Notes under the pieces: model-generated
Databases searched by the model: none
Told to the model about the DNA's origin: nothing
The model's input: the letters and a program-made list of their open reading frames with translations, nothing else
Position numbers and translations under genes: made by a program
Part shown: positions 9,528 to 19,074 of the stretch, piece by piece
How the letters are laid out: each line of letters opens with the position of its first letter
Numbering within the stretch: position 1 is the stretch's first letter
Source of the DNA: Flavobacterium araucananum
Lineage (GTDB): Bacteria; Bacteroidota; Bacteroidia; Flavobacteriales; Flavobacteriaceae
Direction of reading: 5' to 3'
Assembly (NCBI RefSeq): GCF_002222055.1
Contig: NZ_MUGS01000004.1
Span: 62,001-126,000, forward strand
DNA length: 64,000 nucleotides

Positions 9528-9681
9528 TTAAACACATAGAACATAGCTTTTTGGAACGCTAAAAAACGCGTTTCACTTGCATTAATTATCATAGCATTTT
9601 GCGTATGGCTATGTGTGAAAACCAGTTTTTTTTAAATTTCTTTTTTTTGACAAAGAAAAATCTATGTTTCTATGTGTTTAA
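9528..9681. repeat. Palindromic repeat (ACACATAGAAACATAG family) between SusD and SusC genes
   Basis: The arms at 9528-9546 (TTAAACACATAGAACATAG) and 9662-9681 are complementary with one inserted base. The left half (CATAGCTTTTTGGA...GCGTTTCACTTG...GGCTATGTGTGAAAC) recurs at 46033-46122, 36 kb away. This shows it is a dispersed element rather than a local hairpin. Confidence 0.6.
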
Positions 9682-9694
9682 GATCATTTTTAGA

Positions 9695-12600
9695 CTAAAA
9701 TTTTAAATTAAAACCCATTGTAAACGTTCTCACATTCGGGTAACTTCCATAATCCAAACCTAAATTGGTGTTACTTCTTGAATTCGTATCATTTAAGTAA
9801 TTTACCTCAGGATCAGAACCCGGATAATTGGTAATAGTCCATAAGTTTTGTGCACTGATATAGAAACGAACTTTGCTCAATCCCATTTTCGAAACCACTT
9901 TATCGTCTAAACTATAACCAATAGAAACGTTTTTTAAACGGATATAACTTGCATCATAAACAAATCGTGACGTAACCCTTTTGGTTCTTGCCGCATTTAT
10001 AGGCACATTTGTATCTGTATGAGTTGGTGTCCAGGCATCCAACACTTCGGTTGTAGCATTGTTGTTTCCGGAAGCCAGTTCCATCAAAGTATAATTTAAA
10101 ATTTGATTGCCTTCTGAACCCTGAAAGAAGATATTCAGGTCAATATTTTTATAGGTAAAATCATTATTAAGTCCAAAAATAAAATCAGGATTTGGGTTTC
10201 CTATAATCGTTTTGTCATTAGAATCCAGTTTTCCGTCGCCATTGACATCTTTAAATTTTTCTCCTCCGGCTATCGTTTCAAAATTTCCGGGAAGAACCGT
10301 TTCACCTTGCTGAATTACACCATCATATACAAAACCAAAGAAAGAACCAACCGGTTGACCCACTCTCAAAATCTGAGAATCTGTAGCCAGAAAATGTCCT
10401 GGTGTAGAGTTTATTAACAGATCTTTGTTATCTGCCAGTTTCAATATTTTGTTCTTATTCGAAGAAATATTAAAACTTGTAGACCAGGTAAAATCTGCAC
10501 CAATAAAGTTTTTAGAATTAATACCCAATTCCCAACCTTTGTTTTCCAGTTCTCCCACATTTTGGAGCTGAGAAGCAATTCCGGAAACTCCCGGCAATGG
10601 TCTGTTAAACAATAAATCTTTGGTAATTGTTTTATAATAATCGGCTGTAATGCTGATTCTGTTATCGAATAAACCCAGATCAATCCCGTAATCCTGTTGG
10701 TAAGATGTTTCCCATTTTAAGTTAGGATTATTTATTGCCGTAAGCTGTACCGCATTTACAATCACGTCACCGCTTACATCATAAACTTCAGAAAATTTCG
10801 AAAGAGTAGAGTAGGCATCAATAGACGGATTTCCGGTTGCACCATAACTCGCTCTTAATTTAAGATTAGAAACCGTTTTGTTGTCTTTTAAGAAATTTTC
10901 CTTGCTAATATTCCAGCCAACTGCGCCAGAAGGAAAAGTTCCGTATTTGTAGTTTTCACTAAAGCTCGAAGAACCATCACGACGTGCTGTAAACGTAAAT
11001 AAATATTTATCGTCATAATCAAAATTCAATCGCCCGAAAGCCGATATCAATTCTGTTTCAGACAAGCTTGATTCCGGTTTTAGGTAAACCGTTCCGGCGC
11101 CTAAATTATGGTACGAATTGGTATTGGTCAAAAATCCTCTTGAAGCAGCAAAAACACGTTCGTTTTTGTTTTTTTGATACGAATATCCTCCAAGAACTGT
11201 CAGGATTCCTTTTTCGATAATCTCACGTTTGTAGGTTAAATAATTTTCTGAAAGGAAAGACGAAAATCTCGTATTAGTTACAGAAGCTTCTCCTTTAATA
11301 TTTTTTCCTGCAATTAAAGTTGATGGAATATACCTACCGGTTTGCGAATTATTATCGGTTAAACCTAAAGTCGTTTTAAAATTTAAATCTTTAGTCAATT
11401 GGTAAGAAGCAAAAAAATTGCTTCTGTTTACAGTTGAAACGGTCTCCAGAATATTTTCCATTGCTGTTGCATACGGATTATCAATATCGTCTCCAATTGG
11501 AGCCGTTGACGTAAAAGAGCCATCAGCATTATAAATACCTTTGTCCGGCATAAATCTGTAAGCCGCAGCAATTACACCCGCAGCACCTGTTCCTCCGGCA
11601 CCCGTCTGGCTAATAATTCCGTCTTTGTTTTGCTTGCTTTGAAATACGTTCAAACCTACTTTAAACTTGTCTGTTAAATCAGCTTCGAGATTGCTTACAA
11701 TCGTATATTTATCAATTCCTGAATTAATCACCACTCCGTTTTGATTGAAGTAGTTTCCGGAAACGTAATACCTGATTTTATCAGAACCACCTGAAAATGA
11801 TAATTGCGAATTCGAAATCATTCCTTCGCGATAAATAACATCCTGCCAATCAGTGTTAGCACCACCGGAAGTATGCGTTGTAAAACTTTTTCTATACGCT
11901 ACAAACTGATCTGCATCCAGTAAATCTAATTTATTGTTTACAGCTTGTATTGATGTTGAATTACTGAATTCGATCACCGGTTTTCCAGGTTTTCCTTTTT
12001 TGGTCGTAACCATAATAACCCCGTTTGAACCTCTTGATCCGTAGATGGCTGTAGCCGATGCATCTTTTAAGACCTCAATAGAAGCAATATCCTGAGGAGC
12101 GGGCATCGAAACACCTGCAAAACCATCGACAACGATAAGGGCATCGCCACTTGCATTGATCGATGTTCCGCCACGAACCCTGATTTTTACAGGAGCACCC
12201 GGTTCACCACCATTGTTCGATTGTACAGAAACCCCTGCTGCACGACCTTGCAAAGCCTGTTCAGCATTAAGTGTTGGGTAAGCCGTTAGCTCTTTTGCCG
12301 TAACAGAAGATACTGACCCTGTAATATCACTCTTTTTACGAGTTCCGTAACCTACCACAATTACCTCGTCAAGATTTTTAGTATCCGGTTTCAGGCTTAC
12401 ATTGACTACCGTTTTATTTCCTAACGGAATTTCGATAGTTTGATAACCTACATAATTAAAAACTAAGACAGCATTTTTTTCTGAAACGATGACGCTATAG
12501 TTTCCATCCATATCTGCAGATCCTCCAACAGATGATCCTTTGATATAAACATTCGCACCAGGAAGTCCCATTAAGTCCTCGCTCGAAGTAACTTTTCCGG

Positions 12601-12697
12601 TGACTTTTCTGTCCTGTGCATTCATAACAATATTTACCAGTAAAAAAGTTACCAGCAAACACCATTTAAGCGATTTTAAATTTTGGTTTGTAAACAT
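9695..12697 (-). CDS. SusC/RagA family TonB-dependent glycan transporter
   Basis: A 1000-residue protein with a signal peptide (about 1-28), a carboxypeptidase-regulatory-like domain (about 29-115), a TonB plug (about 120-235, with GRAAGVSVQSNNG and ASATAIYGSRGSNGVIMVTTKKG) and a 22-strand barrel ending in NLKF. The ending FTMGFNLKF is a typical outer-membrane protein C-terminus. No STN domain is present, so this is a transporter, not a sigma-factor transducer. With SusD it imports oligosaccharides released outside the cell. The hybrid two-component gene lies upstream, the usual pairing in polysaccharide utilisation loci. Confidence 0.95.
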   Translation of the reverse strand: MFTNQNLKSLKWCLLVTFLLVNIVMNAQDRKVTGKVTSSEDLMGLPGANVYIKGSSVGGSADMDGNYSVIVSEKNAVLVFNYVGYQTIEIPLGNKTVVNVSLKPDTKNLDEVIVVGYGTRKKSDITGSVSSVTAKELTAYPTLNAEQALQGRAAGVSVQSNNGGEPGAPVKIRVRGGTSINASGDALIVVDGFAGVSMPAPQDIASIEVLKDASATAIYGSRGSNGVIMVTTKKGKPGKPVIEFSNSTSIQAVNNKLDLLDADQFVAYRKSFTTHTSGGANTDWQDVIYREGMISNSQLSFSGGSDKIRYYVSGNYFNQNGVVINSGIDKYTIVSNLEADLTDKFKVGLNVFQSKQNKDGIISQTGAGGTGAAGVIAAAYRFMPDKGIYNADGSFTSTAPIGDDIDNPYATAMENILETVSTVNRSNFFASYQLTKDLNFKTTLGLTDNNSQTGRYIPSTLIAGKNIKGEASVTNTRFSSFLSENYLTYKREIIEKGILTVLGGYSYQKNKNERVFAASRGFLTNTNSYHNLGAGTVYLKPESSLSETELISAFGRLNFDYDDKYLFTFTARRDGSSSFSENYKYGTFPSGAVGWNISKENFLKDNKTVSNLKLRASYGATGNPSIDAYSTLSKFSEVYDVSGDVIVNAVQLTAINNPNLKWETSYQQDYGIDLGLFDNRISITADYYKTITKDLLFNRPLPGVSGIASQLQNVGELENKGWELGINSKNFIGADFTWSTSFNISSNKNKILKLADNKDLLINSTPGHFLATDSQILRVGQPVGSFFGFVYDGVIQQGETVLPGNFETIAGGEKFKDVNGDGKLDSNDKTIIGNPNPDFIFGLNNDFTYKNIDLNIFFQGSEGNQILNYTLMELASGNNNATTEVLDAWTPTHTDTNVPINAARTKRVTSRFVYDASYIRLKNVSIGYSLDDKVVSKMGLSKVRFYISAQNLWTITNYPGSDPEVNYLNDTNSRSNTNLGLDYGSYPNVRTFTMGFNLKF

Positions 12698-12817
12698 TCA
12701 TTTTGGTTTTAGGTTAATGTTAGATAAAATAAAAAAGCAATAAACTCATTCCTATTATTAGCAATACAAATAGAATTTGAAGCAATAAGAATTTTGTTTT
12801 TTTGAGTTTCATAAGGG

Positions 12818-12825
12818 CAAATGTA
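12818..12825 (-). promoter_or_regulatory. Candidate -7 element for the SusC gene
   Basis: The minus strand reads TACATTTG, matching the Bacteroidota -7 consensus TAnnTTTG, about 120 bp before the SusC start. A TTTG (plus strand CAAA at 12850-12853) lies 24 nt further upstream, slightly beyond the usual spacing. That TTTG abuts the terminator of the hybrid sensor gene. Confidence 0.4.
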
Positions 12826-12850
12826 GCAGGCGCAAACGATATAGAAATAC

Positions 12851-12886
12851 AAAAAAGGGTATCTAAAAATACAGATACCCTTTTTT
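12851..12886. terminator. Intrinsic terminator after the hybrid two-component gene
   Basis: A perfect 14-bp inverted repeat (12851-12864 and 12873-12886, AAAAAAGGGTATCT and complement) has an 8-nt loop and A/T tails on both sides. On the minus strand it ends the sensor gene whose stop is at 12983. Confidence 0.85.
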
Positions 12887-12951
12887 TAACCGTTTAAAGA
12901 TGCAGATTTAGGAATTATAACCTAATTCTAAATTAATAAAAGTTCTACTCT

Positions 12952-12974
12952 TGCAAGGTTTTCAAAACCTTGCA
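12952..12974. repeat. Short hairpin TGCAAGGTT...AACCTTGCA
   Basis: Nine-base arms (12952-12960 and 12966-12974) that extend inwards almost to the centre lie 9 bp after the stop of the hybrid sensor gene. There is no T run. It may protect the mRNA 3' end or be a dispersed repeat. Confidence 0.5.
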
Positions 12975-12982
12975 GGAATTTA

Positions 12983-15900
12983 TCAGGAGATTTTTTCGCA
13001 AAATTTGTCAGCAAATTGTGTAGGTGTTTCACCATATTTTTTTTGGAAGCATTTACTAAAGTATTTCGGATTGTTGAATCCTACTTTATAACTAATTTCC
13101 GAGACGTTTAATTTGTTTTGTTCTAGTAACTGAGCGGCACGTTTTAATCTTATTTCGTGAATAAACTCGTTTGGCGTAAAATTCGTCCAGGCCTTTATTT
13201 TTAAAAATAACATGGTACGGCTTACACCCAATTCTGTGCAGAAAAGCGGAATATCAAATTGTTCGTTCGAAATATTTTCTTCTACTATTTTGAATGCTTT
13301 TTTCAATAAATCTTCGTCTAAAGAGGAAACGGTTATTTCTGACGGAATAAAATTGTCATCGCTCGAGAATTTGTTTTTTAAACGTTCTGTTGAATTCAGC
13401 AGGTTTTTAACACGAAGTTTAAATTCGATCAAATTAAATGGTTTACTAATATAATCATCAGCACCACTTTCCAGACCCTCAAATTTATAGACTAATGATG
13501 TTCGCGAAGTCAGTAAAATAACCGGGATATGACTGGTTTTTAAATTTGCCTTGATTTTAGAACAAAGTTCTGTTCCTACCATTTCCGGCATAATGACATC
13601 GCTTATAATCAAATTAGGAATGTGTTGCAATGCTTTTTCAAAGGCGATTTTTCCGTTTTCGGCTTCAATAATATTGTAATCTTCCTTGAGTAAATTTTTC
13701 ATGAACGATCGCAAAACTTTATGATCTTCGACAATCAGGATGGTTTGTTTTTCGTCGTTTACTATAAAATCACCAATATCTTCCGGTTCCGTAATTTCTG
13801 CTTTTTCTAATTGTGCCGTATATTGATCGATATCATCACTGATTTTAAAATCGGTAATAATTTCAGCATCCAAAAGATGTGTCCTGCCCAGCGGGAGCGT
13901 TACTTTAAAAACAACCCCTTCCGTCTGTTTATTAATTACATCAATAGTTCCTTTATGCAGTTTAACAATGTTTTTTACGATCGAAAGCCCAATTCCGGTT
14001 CCTTTATTGTAGTTTTTCTGAACATTATTGTGCATAGGAACTTCAAAAAACAAATCAAAAATTTTATCAATATGTTCCGGGGCAATCCCAACGCCGGAAT
14101 CTTCTATGGCGATAAAAAGATTCTTGTTGTCGTGCGAAATTTTAAGATGAATGTTGCCGCCTTTTGGGGTATATCTAAAAGCATTCGAAATCAAATTATA
14201 AAAAACACGTTCCAGTTTATAGCGATCAAAATACACTAAAATTTCCTCTTCGACCGATTCGAAAGTATAGGTATAACCGCCATCTTTGGCATATTCTATA
14301 AAAGATAAAAAGATTTCTTTGGTAAATTTTACAATATTTCCTTCGGCAGATTCCAGCGTAACCTGATGATTTTCGAGTTTTCTAAAATCCATTAAACGAT
14401 TGATCAATCCCAAAAGATGATTGGCACTTCCTTCAATCACCAATAACTTTTTGTACATTTCGTTCGTCCCGTTATAGTTGGCGAGAATTTGTTGCAAAGG
14501 TCCTAAAATCAAGGTTAGCGGTGTTCTGAACTCGTGTGAGATATTAGTAAAAAAATCCAGTTTGGCGAGATTGTTTTCTTCAATACGTTTAGTTTCCAGA
14601 TACTCTAATTCTAGTTTTTGTTTGAGTCTGGCTTTTGATTTCATGATCCAGATCAAACCGTATAACCCTAAACCTATTACCATCGCATACAATAAAAAAG
14701 CCCAGATACTGCGCCACGGAGCAGGTTTTACAATCACAGTTAATGTTGTTGGAGCCTTGTTCCAAACCCCGTCATTATTAGCACCACGAACTTCAAATAT
14801 GTACGTGCCCGGATTTTGAATGGCAAAAATAGCCTCGGTACTTTTGGTTGTTGTCCAGTTGTTTTCTAACCCAACCAAACGGTAACTGTATTGATTGTTT
14901 TTGGATCGAATGTAGTTTGGAATCGCAAAATCTATCGAGAAATTGGCTTTGTCATAATCAAGCGTAATGGTTTTGGTATAACCAATGCTTTTTTCTAAAA
15001 TGCCAATAGCGTCATTAGGATTAATGGTTTCGTTCTTAATTTTAAGATTGGTAATCAATACTTGTGGCGCATACGGATTTAGGGATATTTTCTTGGCATC
15101 AAAATAAGTCGCTCCGGATGGACTGCCAAAATAAAACTGATTCGAATCCAGTTTTAAAGCCGCATTATCATTAAACTCATTACTGGTCAAGCCATCTTTT
15201 TGATCGTAAATAACAACTGTTTTTAGTATTGTACTATATTTTATAATCCCCTGATTGGTACTAATCCATAAATTTTTGTCAGCATCTTCTAAGATCGAAT
15301 GTATCGAAGTAATGACAGTATTGCCAACTCTCAGATTGATTTTATTGAATTTTTTTCCATCAAAATAATGCAATCCTTTTGCTTTTGTTCCCACCCAAAT
15401 TTTATTTTGACTGTCCTGAAACAAGGTCAGAATATCATCTCCGGATAAAGAAGCCGAATCGAAAAAGTAATGTTTAATGGTATATTTATCCGGAGCAAAA
15501 TTGAGCGGGATATAATTCAGCCCGTTTTGCGTACCTACCCAAACGCCTTTTTTGGAATCGACTAATATTGCCCGTACAATATTATTGGTAAGATAATTGG
15601 GTTGATCGATATCATTTCCTATCACTTCAGAAGTTTTCGAAATGGTATTGTAGCGAATCAGGCCTTTGCCAAAAGTACCAATCCAGAGAATGTCATTTCC
15701 TTCGGTTTTAATCGAATACACACCCGATTCCTTTAATAAAGTATTGAGATCGGCAGCAATTCGATTGTCTTCCATCTTTTTGGAAACAATATTATAAGCC
15801 GATAATCCTTTTGAATAGGTACCAATCCATAAAATATCTCCCGAAAGACACATCGATTTAATATCGTTTTTAATGTTTTGCCCGCTTTTGCTGTTGATGT

Positions 15901-17065
15901 AACTTGTGGCTTCACTATTTTTATTATAAATCGTGATTCCGCCACCTTCAGTTCCAAAATAAATATTGTGATTTTTATCCGCAATAATAGAACTCACAAC
16001 ATCAAAACTCATCGGAATCTTTTTAGAATTCTGATTGTAATTAGAGAAATTAACATTCGAAATATCCCAAATATTCACGCCTTTATAGTAACAACCAATC
16101 CAGACGGAACCTTTTTTGTCGATATAAACTGATTTTACTTTATCAATTCCGTTGCTGTTGTTGCTGTTATTTATTTTCTGAATGTTTTTGTCTTTTCCTA
16201 AAATGTAGATTCCATCATACGCTCCAATCCATAAAGATCCCTGGTTGTCAATAGCCAGAGAACGAATATCAGTATTGATTTCGCGGTACTTTTCATCCGC
16301 TAAAAAGGAGGTAAAGGCATTCGATGTTTTATCAAATTTTAATAGCCCTTTATTTTTTGTCCCCACCCATAAATTGCCCGATTCATCTTCTGTAATTGCC
16401 TGAACATTTAGTTGATCTGCCGTATTGAGAGGATAATTTTTAAAGAATAATTTTCCGTTTTTTCTGCCTGTAAGTTCGCACAAACCTTTTGTAGTACCAA
16501 TCCAGATTTCTCCTTTTGTAGTTCTTAAAATCGTTATAATATTATTGCTCGGAACCGTTGTATTGTCAGTGTCTGAGTGAAAAACAGACATGAATTGTTT
16601 CGATTTTTTGTTGTAAATCGTCAATCCTTTCGAAGTTCCAAACCACATTTCCTGACCAATTTCTTTGATCGACCAGATTGCATTTCCGCTTATTGTATGA
16701 TTGGTTTTGGTATGTAGATAACGTTTAAAAGTATTGGTAACAGGATTATAACGGTTTAATCCGTTGTAGGTGCCCACCCATAAATTGCCTTTTTTGTCTT
16801 CTTCGACAGATAAAATATCATTGTTGCTGATAGAATTTTTGTTGGTAACATCATTCCTGAAAATCGTAAATTTGCTTCCGTCGTATTTGTTAAGACCATC
16901 ACGTGTACCAAACCACATTTGCCCAAATTTATCCTGATGAATAGCAATGACAGAACTCTGCGAAAGTCCGTCTGTAGTCGAGATATTTTTAAGGCGGTAT
17001 TTATTTTGGGAAAATATATTTCCCGAGACAAAAAGTAAAACCAAAAGAGTTATTTTATACTTCAT
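12983..17065 (-). CDS. Hybrid two-component system regulator (HTCS)
   Basis: The ATG at 17065 (1360 residues) is preferred over a TTG seven codons upstream because the signal peptide then begins MKYKITLL. Order: signal (1-20), two seven-bladed Reg_prop propellers (about 22-700, repeats of W-x-G-T), Y_Y_Y domain (about 700-770), one TM helix (about 782-802), HisKA with His about 844 in NISHEFRTPL, HATPase with GTGIGLSIVKN (about 1020-1032), receiver with phospho-Asp about 1155 in IISDVIMPEM, and an AraC-type DNA-binding domain (about 1255-1360). It senses oligosaccharide in the periplasm and probably activates the adjacent SusC/SusD/GH88/GH2 genes. It has its own terminator downstream. Confidence 0.95.
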   Translation of the reverse strand: MKYKITLLVLLFVSGNIFSQNKYRLKNISTTDGLSQSSVIAIHQDKFGQMWFGTRDGLNKYDGSKFTIFRNDVTNKNSISNNDILSVEEDKKGNLWVGTYNGLNRYNPVTNTFKRYLHTKTNHTISGNAIWSIKEIGQEMWFGTSKGLTIYNKKSKQFMSVFHSDTDNTTVPSNNIITILRTTKGEIWIGTTKGLCELTGRKNGKLFFKNYPLNTADQLNVQAITEDESGNLWVGTKNKGLLKFDKTSNAFTSFLADEKYREINTDIRSLAIDNQGSLWIGAYDGIYILGKDKNIQKINNSNNSNGIDKVKSVYIDKKGSVWIGCYYKGVNIWDISNVNFSNYNQNSKKIPMSFDVVSSIIADKNHNIYFGTEGGGITIYNKNSEATSYINSKSGQNIKNDIKSMCLSGDILWIGTYSKGLSAYNIVSKKMEDNRIAADLNTLLKESGVYSIKTEGNDILWIGTFGKGLIRYNTISKTSEVIGNDIDQPNYLTNNIVRAILVDSKKGVWVGTQNGLNYIPLNFAPDKYTIKHYFFDSASLSGDDILTLFQDSQNKIWVGTKAKGLHYFDGKKFNKINLRVGNTVITSIHSILEDADKNLWISTNQGIIKYSTILKTVVIYDQKDGLTSNEFNDNAALKLDSNQFYFGSPSGATYFDAKKISLNPYAPQVLITNLKIKNETINPNDAIGILEKSIGYTKTITLDYDKANFSIDFAIPNYIRSKNNQYSYRLVGLENNWTTTKSTEAIFAIQNPGTYIFEVRGANNDGVWNKAPTTLTVIVKPAPWRSIWAFLLYAMVIGLGLYGLIWIMKSKARLKQKLELEYLETKRIEENNLAKLDFFTNISHEFRTPLTLILGPLQQILANYNGTNEMYKKLLVIEGSANHLLGLINRLMDFRKLENHQVTLESAEGNIVKFTKEIFLSFIEYAKDGGYTYTFESVEEEILVYFDRYKLERVFYNLISNAFRYTPKGGNIHLKISHDNKNLFIAIEDSGVGIAPEHIDKIFDLFFEVPMHNNVQKNYNKGTGIGLSIVKNIVKLHKGTIDVINKQTEGVVFKVTLPLGRTHLLDAEIITDFKISDDIDQYTAQLEKAEITEPEDIGDFIVNDEKQTILIVEDHKVLRSFMKNLLKEDYNIIEAENGKIAFEKALQHIPNLIISDVIMPEMVGTELCSKIKANLKTSHIPVILLTSRTSLVYKFEGLESGADDYISKPFNLIEFKLRVKNLLNSTERLKNKFSSDDNFIPSEITVSSLDEDLLKKAFKIVEENISNEQFDIPLFCTELGVSRTMLFLKIKAWTNFTPNEFIHEIRLKRAAQLLEQNKLNVSEISYKVGFNNPKYFSKCFQKKYGETPTQFADKFCEKIS

Positions 17066-17079
17066 GGCGGTTTTTTTTA

Positions 17080-17172
17080 GTTTCAAAGTAGCAAAGGTTC
17101 AGAGATGCAAAGTGAGAGAGTAAAATTTTAAAAAACCTTTGTTCCTTTGAAACTTTGCATCTTTGTCACTTT
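17080..17172. repeat. Inverted repeat of the AAAGGTTC/CTTTGAAAC family
   Basis: TTTCAAAGTAGCAAAGGTT (17081-17099) pairs with 17135-17153 with two mismatches, and AGATGCAAAGT (17103-17113) pairs exactly with 17152-17162. The element fills the space between the beta-helix gene (stop 17180) and the sensor start. It shares words with 6511-6600. Confidence 0.6.
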
Positions 17173-17179
17173 AAAAAAA

Positions 17180-18814
17180 TTATTTCTTTAATCGTTTTTG
17201 CAATTGATAATCATACAACGAAGGAACTTTATCCAGCGATGTATTTAAGAATTCAATATAAGCATCAGGTTCATATTTTACTTCGAATTTAGTGTTTCCG
17301 TTCACACCAATAATTCTGGCGAGAGGTCCATCTTTCATACCGTATAATAAAACAGGTTTAACATCCGGATTTGAAACCTGGACATTAAGATTCCAAAACG
17401 TACTGAACGGTCCGTGCGAAGGTTTCCAGTAATCAGCACCACCACCGCCAAATAACAAATAACTATTGTTTTTATCCGCTGTAATATGAACCGTAATATG
17501 ATCGAATAAGTTTTGATGATTGGCGCCGGAATGCTGATCTAAAAGCGGATCTGCATAAATCTCACAATCCTCATACACGTTTTTGGTCGCAAAGGTGTTA
17601 AAGCTTAAAGGATGAACTGTTTTGTTATAGATTTTAAGGTTTTTGACCAATACATTGTGCACGCCGCCCAATGTTACCGTATAATGCGAGATATGAGTTC
17701 CATCTGTCACAATATCCTGAACCGTAACATTAGCAATTTCTTCGGCTAGAATTCCGCTGTCGGCATTGGTAATTTTGATATCTTTTACCCAACTATTAAA
17801 AAGTCTTGTTAGAAAAATTCCGTTATTTCCCGGTTCAACATGATGTGCCACTCTGGGGATATCAGGAAAAGTAAAACGTAAATGTTCGATTCCTACTTCG
17901 TCAAGATGTTTCCATTCGACCAATTGTGCCTGATAACTTGGTTTTATAGCAATCGTTAAAGGTGTTTTTAGTGTAATTTTTGAGTTTGATATTTTGGTTA
18001 TTTCCACTTGTTGCCTCACAATTGGAAGTTTAGGAAATTTCCAGTGATGAGAACCCGGTTTTACATTCGCACCTTTGTATAAATCTGTAATGATCCCGCC
18101 ATTTTCACCGTCTTTATTAAAGAGTTGCAATTCGACAATATCGCCAACTTTCAAACCTTTTATATCCGAAACTGAAATCGTGTGTTCGCCCATATTTCCT
18201 GAACTTACTTTGGCCAAAGGATTTGGAGTGGGTTCATATTTGTCTAAATAAGATTTTACACGTTCATTTGGGATTTGTGTCCAGATAAATCCGCCGGACC
18301 AGGCATATTGCGAGAAAGGCAAATCGATATTATTTTCAGGTTCGCGTTGTCTTTTATCCAGCGTGGTCAGGTATTCCCGAAGTTCCGTCAATGATTCCGG
18401 ATCTTTGAGATACATCATAGGTCTGGGACAATAAATTTCGGTTCCGTTATCATCAGAACCCGCACCACGAAGTACAAAATGGCTTCTTTCGATATACACA
18501 ATTTCACTCAGGATAATACGTCCGGCAGGCAATTGCAAAATCACATTTCCTTCGACTGCATTTGCTGCTTTTACCGCTTTTAATAAAGCTTTCGAATCAT
18601 CAAGACCATCATTTGCTTTTACGCCATAATCTGTTGCATTGATGATTTTTCCCTCGGCTTCCGGCAGTTTTTTTTCGCCAAAATGATACCCTGCATAACT
18701 AAAATCCGGCAGGTAATTTGTTTTTGAATCAGTTAGTATTTTAGGTATTTGTTGCGCAACCAGAATACTATTTATAAAAAAGCTGCAACAAACAAGGAGG
18801 GTTTTGGTATTCAT
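17180..18814 (-). CDS. Secreted parallel beta-helix protein, candidate lyase (DUF4955-like C-terminus)
   Basis: The ATG at 18814 (544 residues) is chosen over an upstream TTG because it places the signal peptide (to about VAQ, residue 20) correctly. The N-terminal part begins INATDYGVKANDGLDDSKAL, the standard opening of Pectate_lyase_3 right-handed beta-helices. The rungs continue to about residue 470, with a His/Asn-rich stretch (SHYTVTLGGVHN, DQHSGANHQNLFDH). The C-terminus resembles the DUF4955 segment. No T9SS domain is present, so it is periplasmic or surface-bound by other means. In a locus with GH88 it could be the lyase or epimerase that makes unsaturated uronides, but no catalytic residue can be assigned by eye. 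Confidence 0.7.
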   Translation of the reverse strand: MNTKTLLVCCSFFINSILVAQQIPKILTDSKTNYLPDFSYAGYHFGEKKLPEAEGKIINATDYGVKANDGLDDSKALLKAVKAANAVEGNVILQLPAGRIILSEIVYIERSHFVLRGAGSDDNGTEIYCPRPMMYLKDPESLTELREYLTTLDKRQREPENNIDLPFSQYAWSGGFIWTQIPNERVKSYLDKYEPTPNPLAKVSSGNMGEHTISVSDIKGLKVGDIVELQLFNKDGENGGIITDLYKGANVKPGSHHWKFPKLPIVRQQVEITKISNSKITLKTPLTIAIKPSYQAQLVEWKHLDEVGIEHLRFTFPDIPRVAHHVEPGNNGIFLTRLFNSWVKDIKITNADSGILAEEIANVTVQDIVTDGTHISHYTVTLGGVHNVLVKNLKIYNKTVHPLSFNTFATKNVYEDCEIYADPLLDQHSGANHQNLFDHITVHITADKNNSYLLFGGGGADYWKPSHGPFSTFWNLNVQVSNPDVKPVLLYGMKDGPLARIIGVNGNTKFEVKYEPDAYIEFLNTSLDKVPSLYDYQLQKRLKK

Positions 18815-18846
18815 GATTGTGGTTATTTGGTTAGTTAGTTTTTTGT

Positions 18847-19046
18847 GCCACGAAGGCACTAAGGCGCAAAGATTTTTTTGCTTCACGCAGATTTTAAAAG
18901 ATTTTAGCAAATCGCACAGATTTAATTAATAAAAACTGTAAACAATCTCTGCGTAAATCCTTTTAAATCTGCGTGAAAGATTCTCTTAATCTTTTTATAA
19001 CGATGACTTTAAATAAAAAAGCTTCGTGTCTTAGTGCCTTCGTGGC
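18847..19046. repeat. Long nested palindrome (CACGAAGGCACTAAG / CACGCAG family)
   Basis: A perfect 17-bp outer inverted repeat (18847-18863 and 19030-19046, GCCACGAAGGCACTAAG and complement) surrounds an inner one: TCACGCAGATTTTAAAAG at 18883-18900 against TTTTAAATCTGCGTGA at 18961-18976. The whole 200-bp gap between the mannonate dehydratase and beta-helix genes is this element. It resembles 3836-4066 and 29897-30220. Confidence 0.7.
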
Positions 19047-19074
19047 TAAAAAGTACTTTTGCGGTAAAACTCTT

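Noticed and set aside
17066..17086. Upstream TTG start for the hybrid sensor, and similar TTG extensions for the genes starting at 6490, 18814, 20259 and 46415
   Set aside because: Each extension precedes a clear ATG that begins a normal signal peptide or a normal-length enzyme, so the ATG is preferred.
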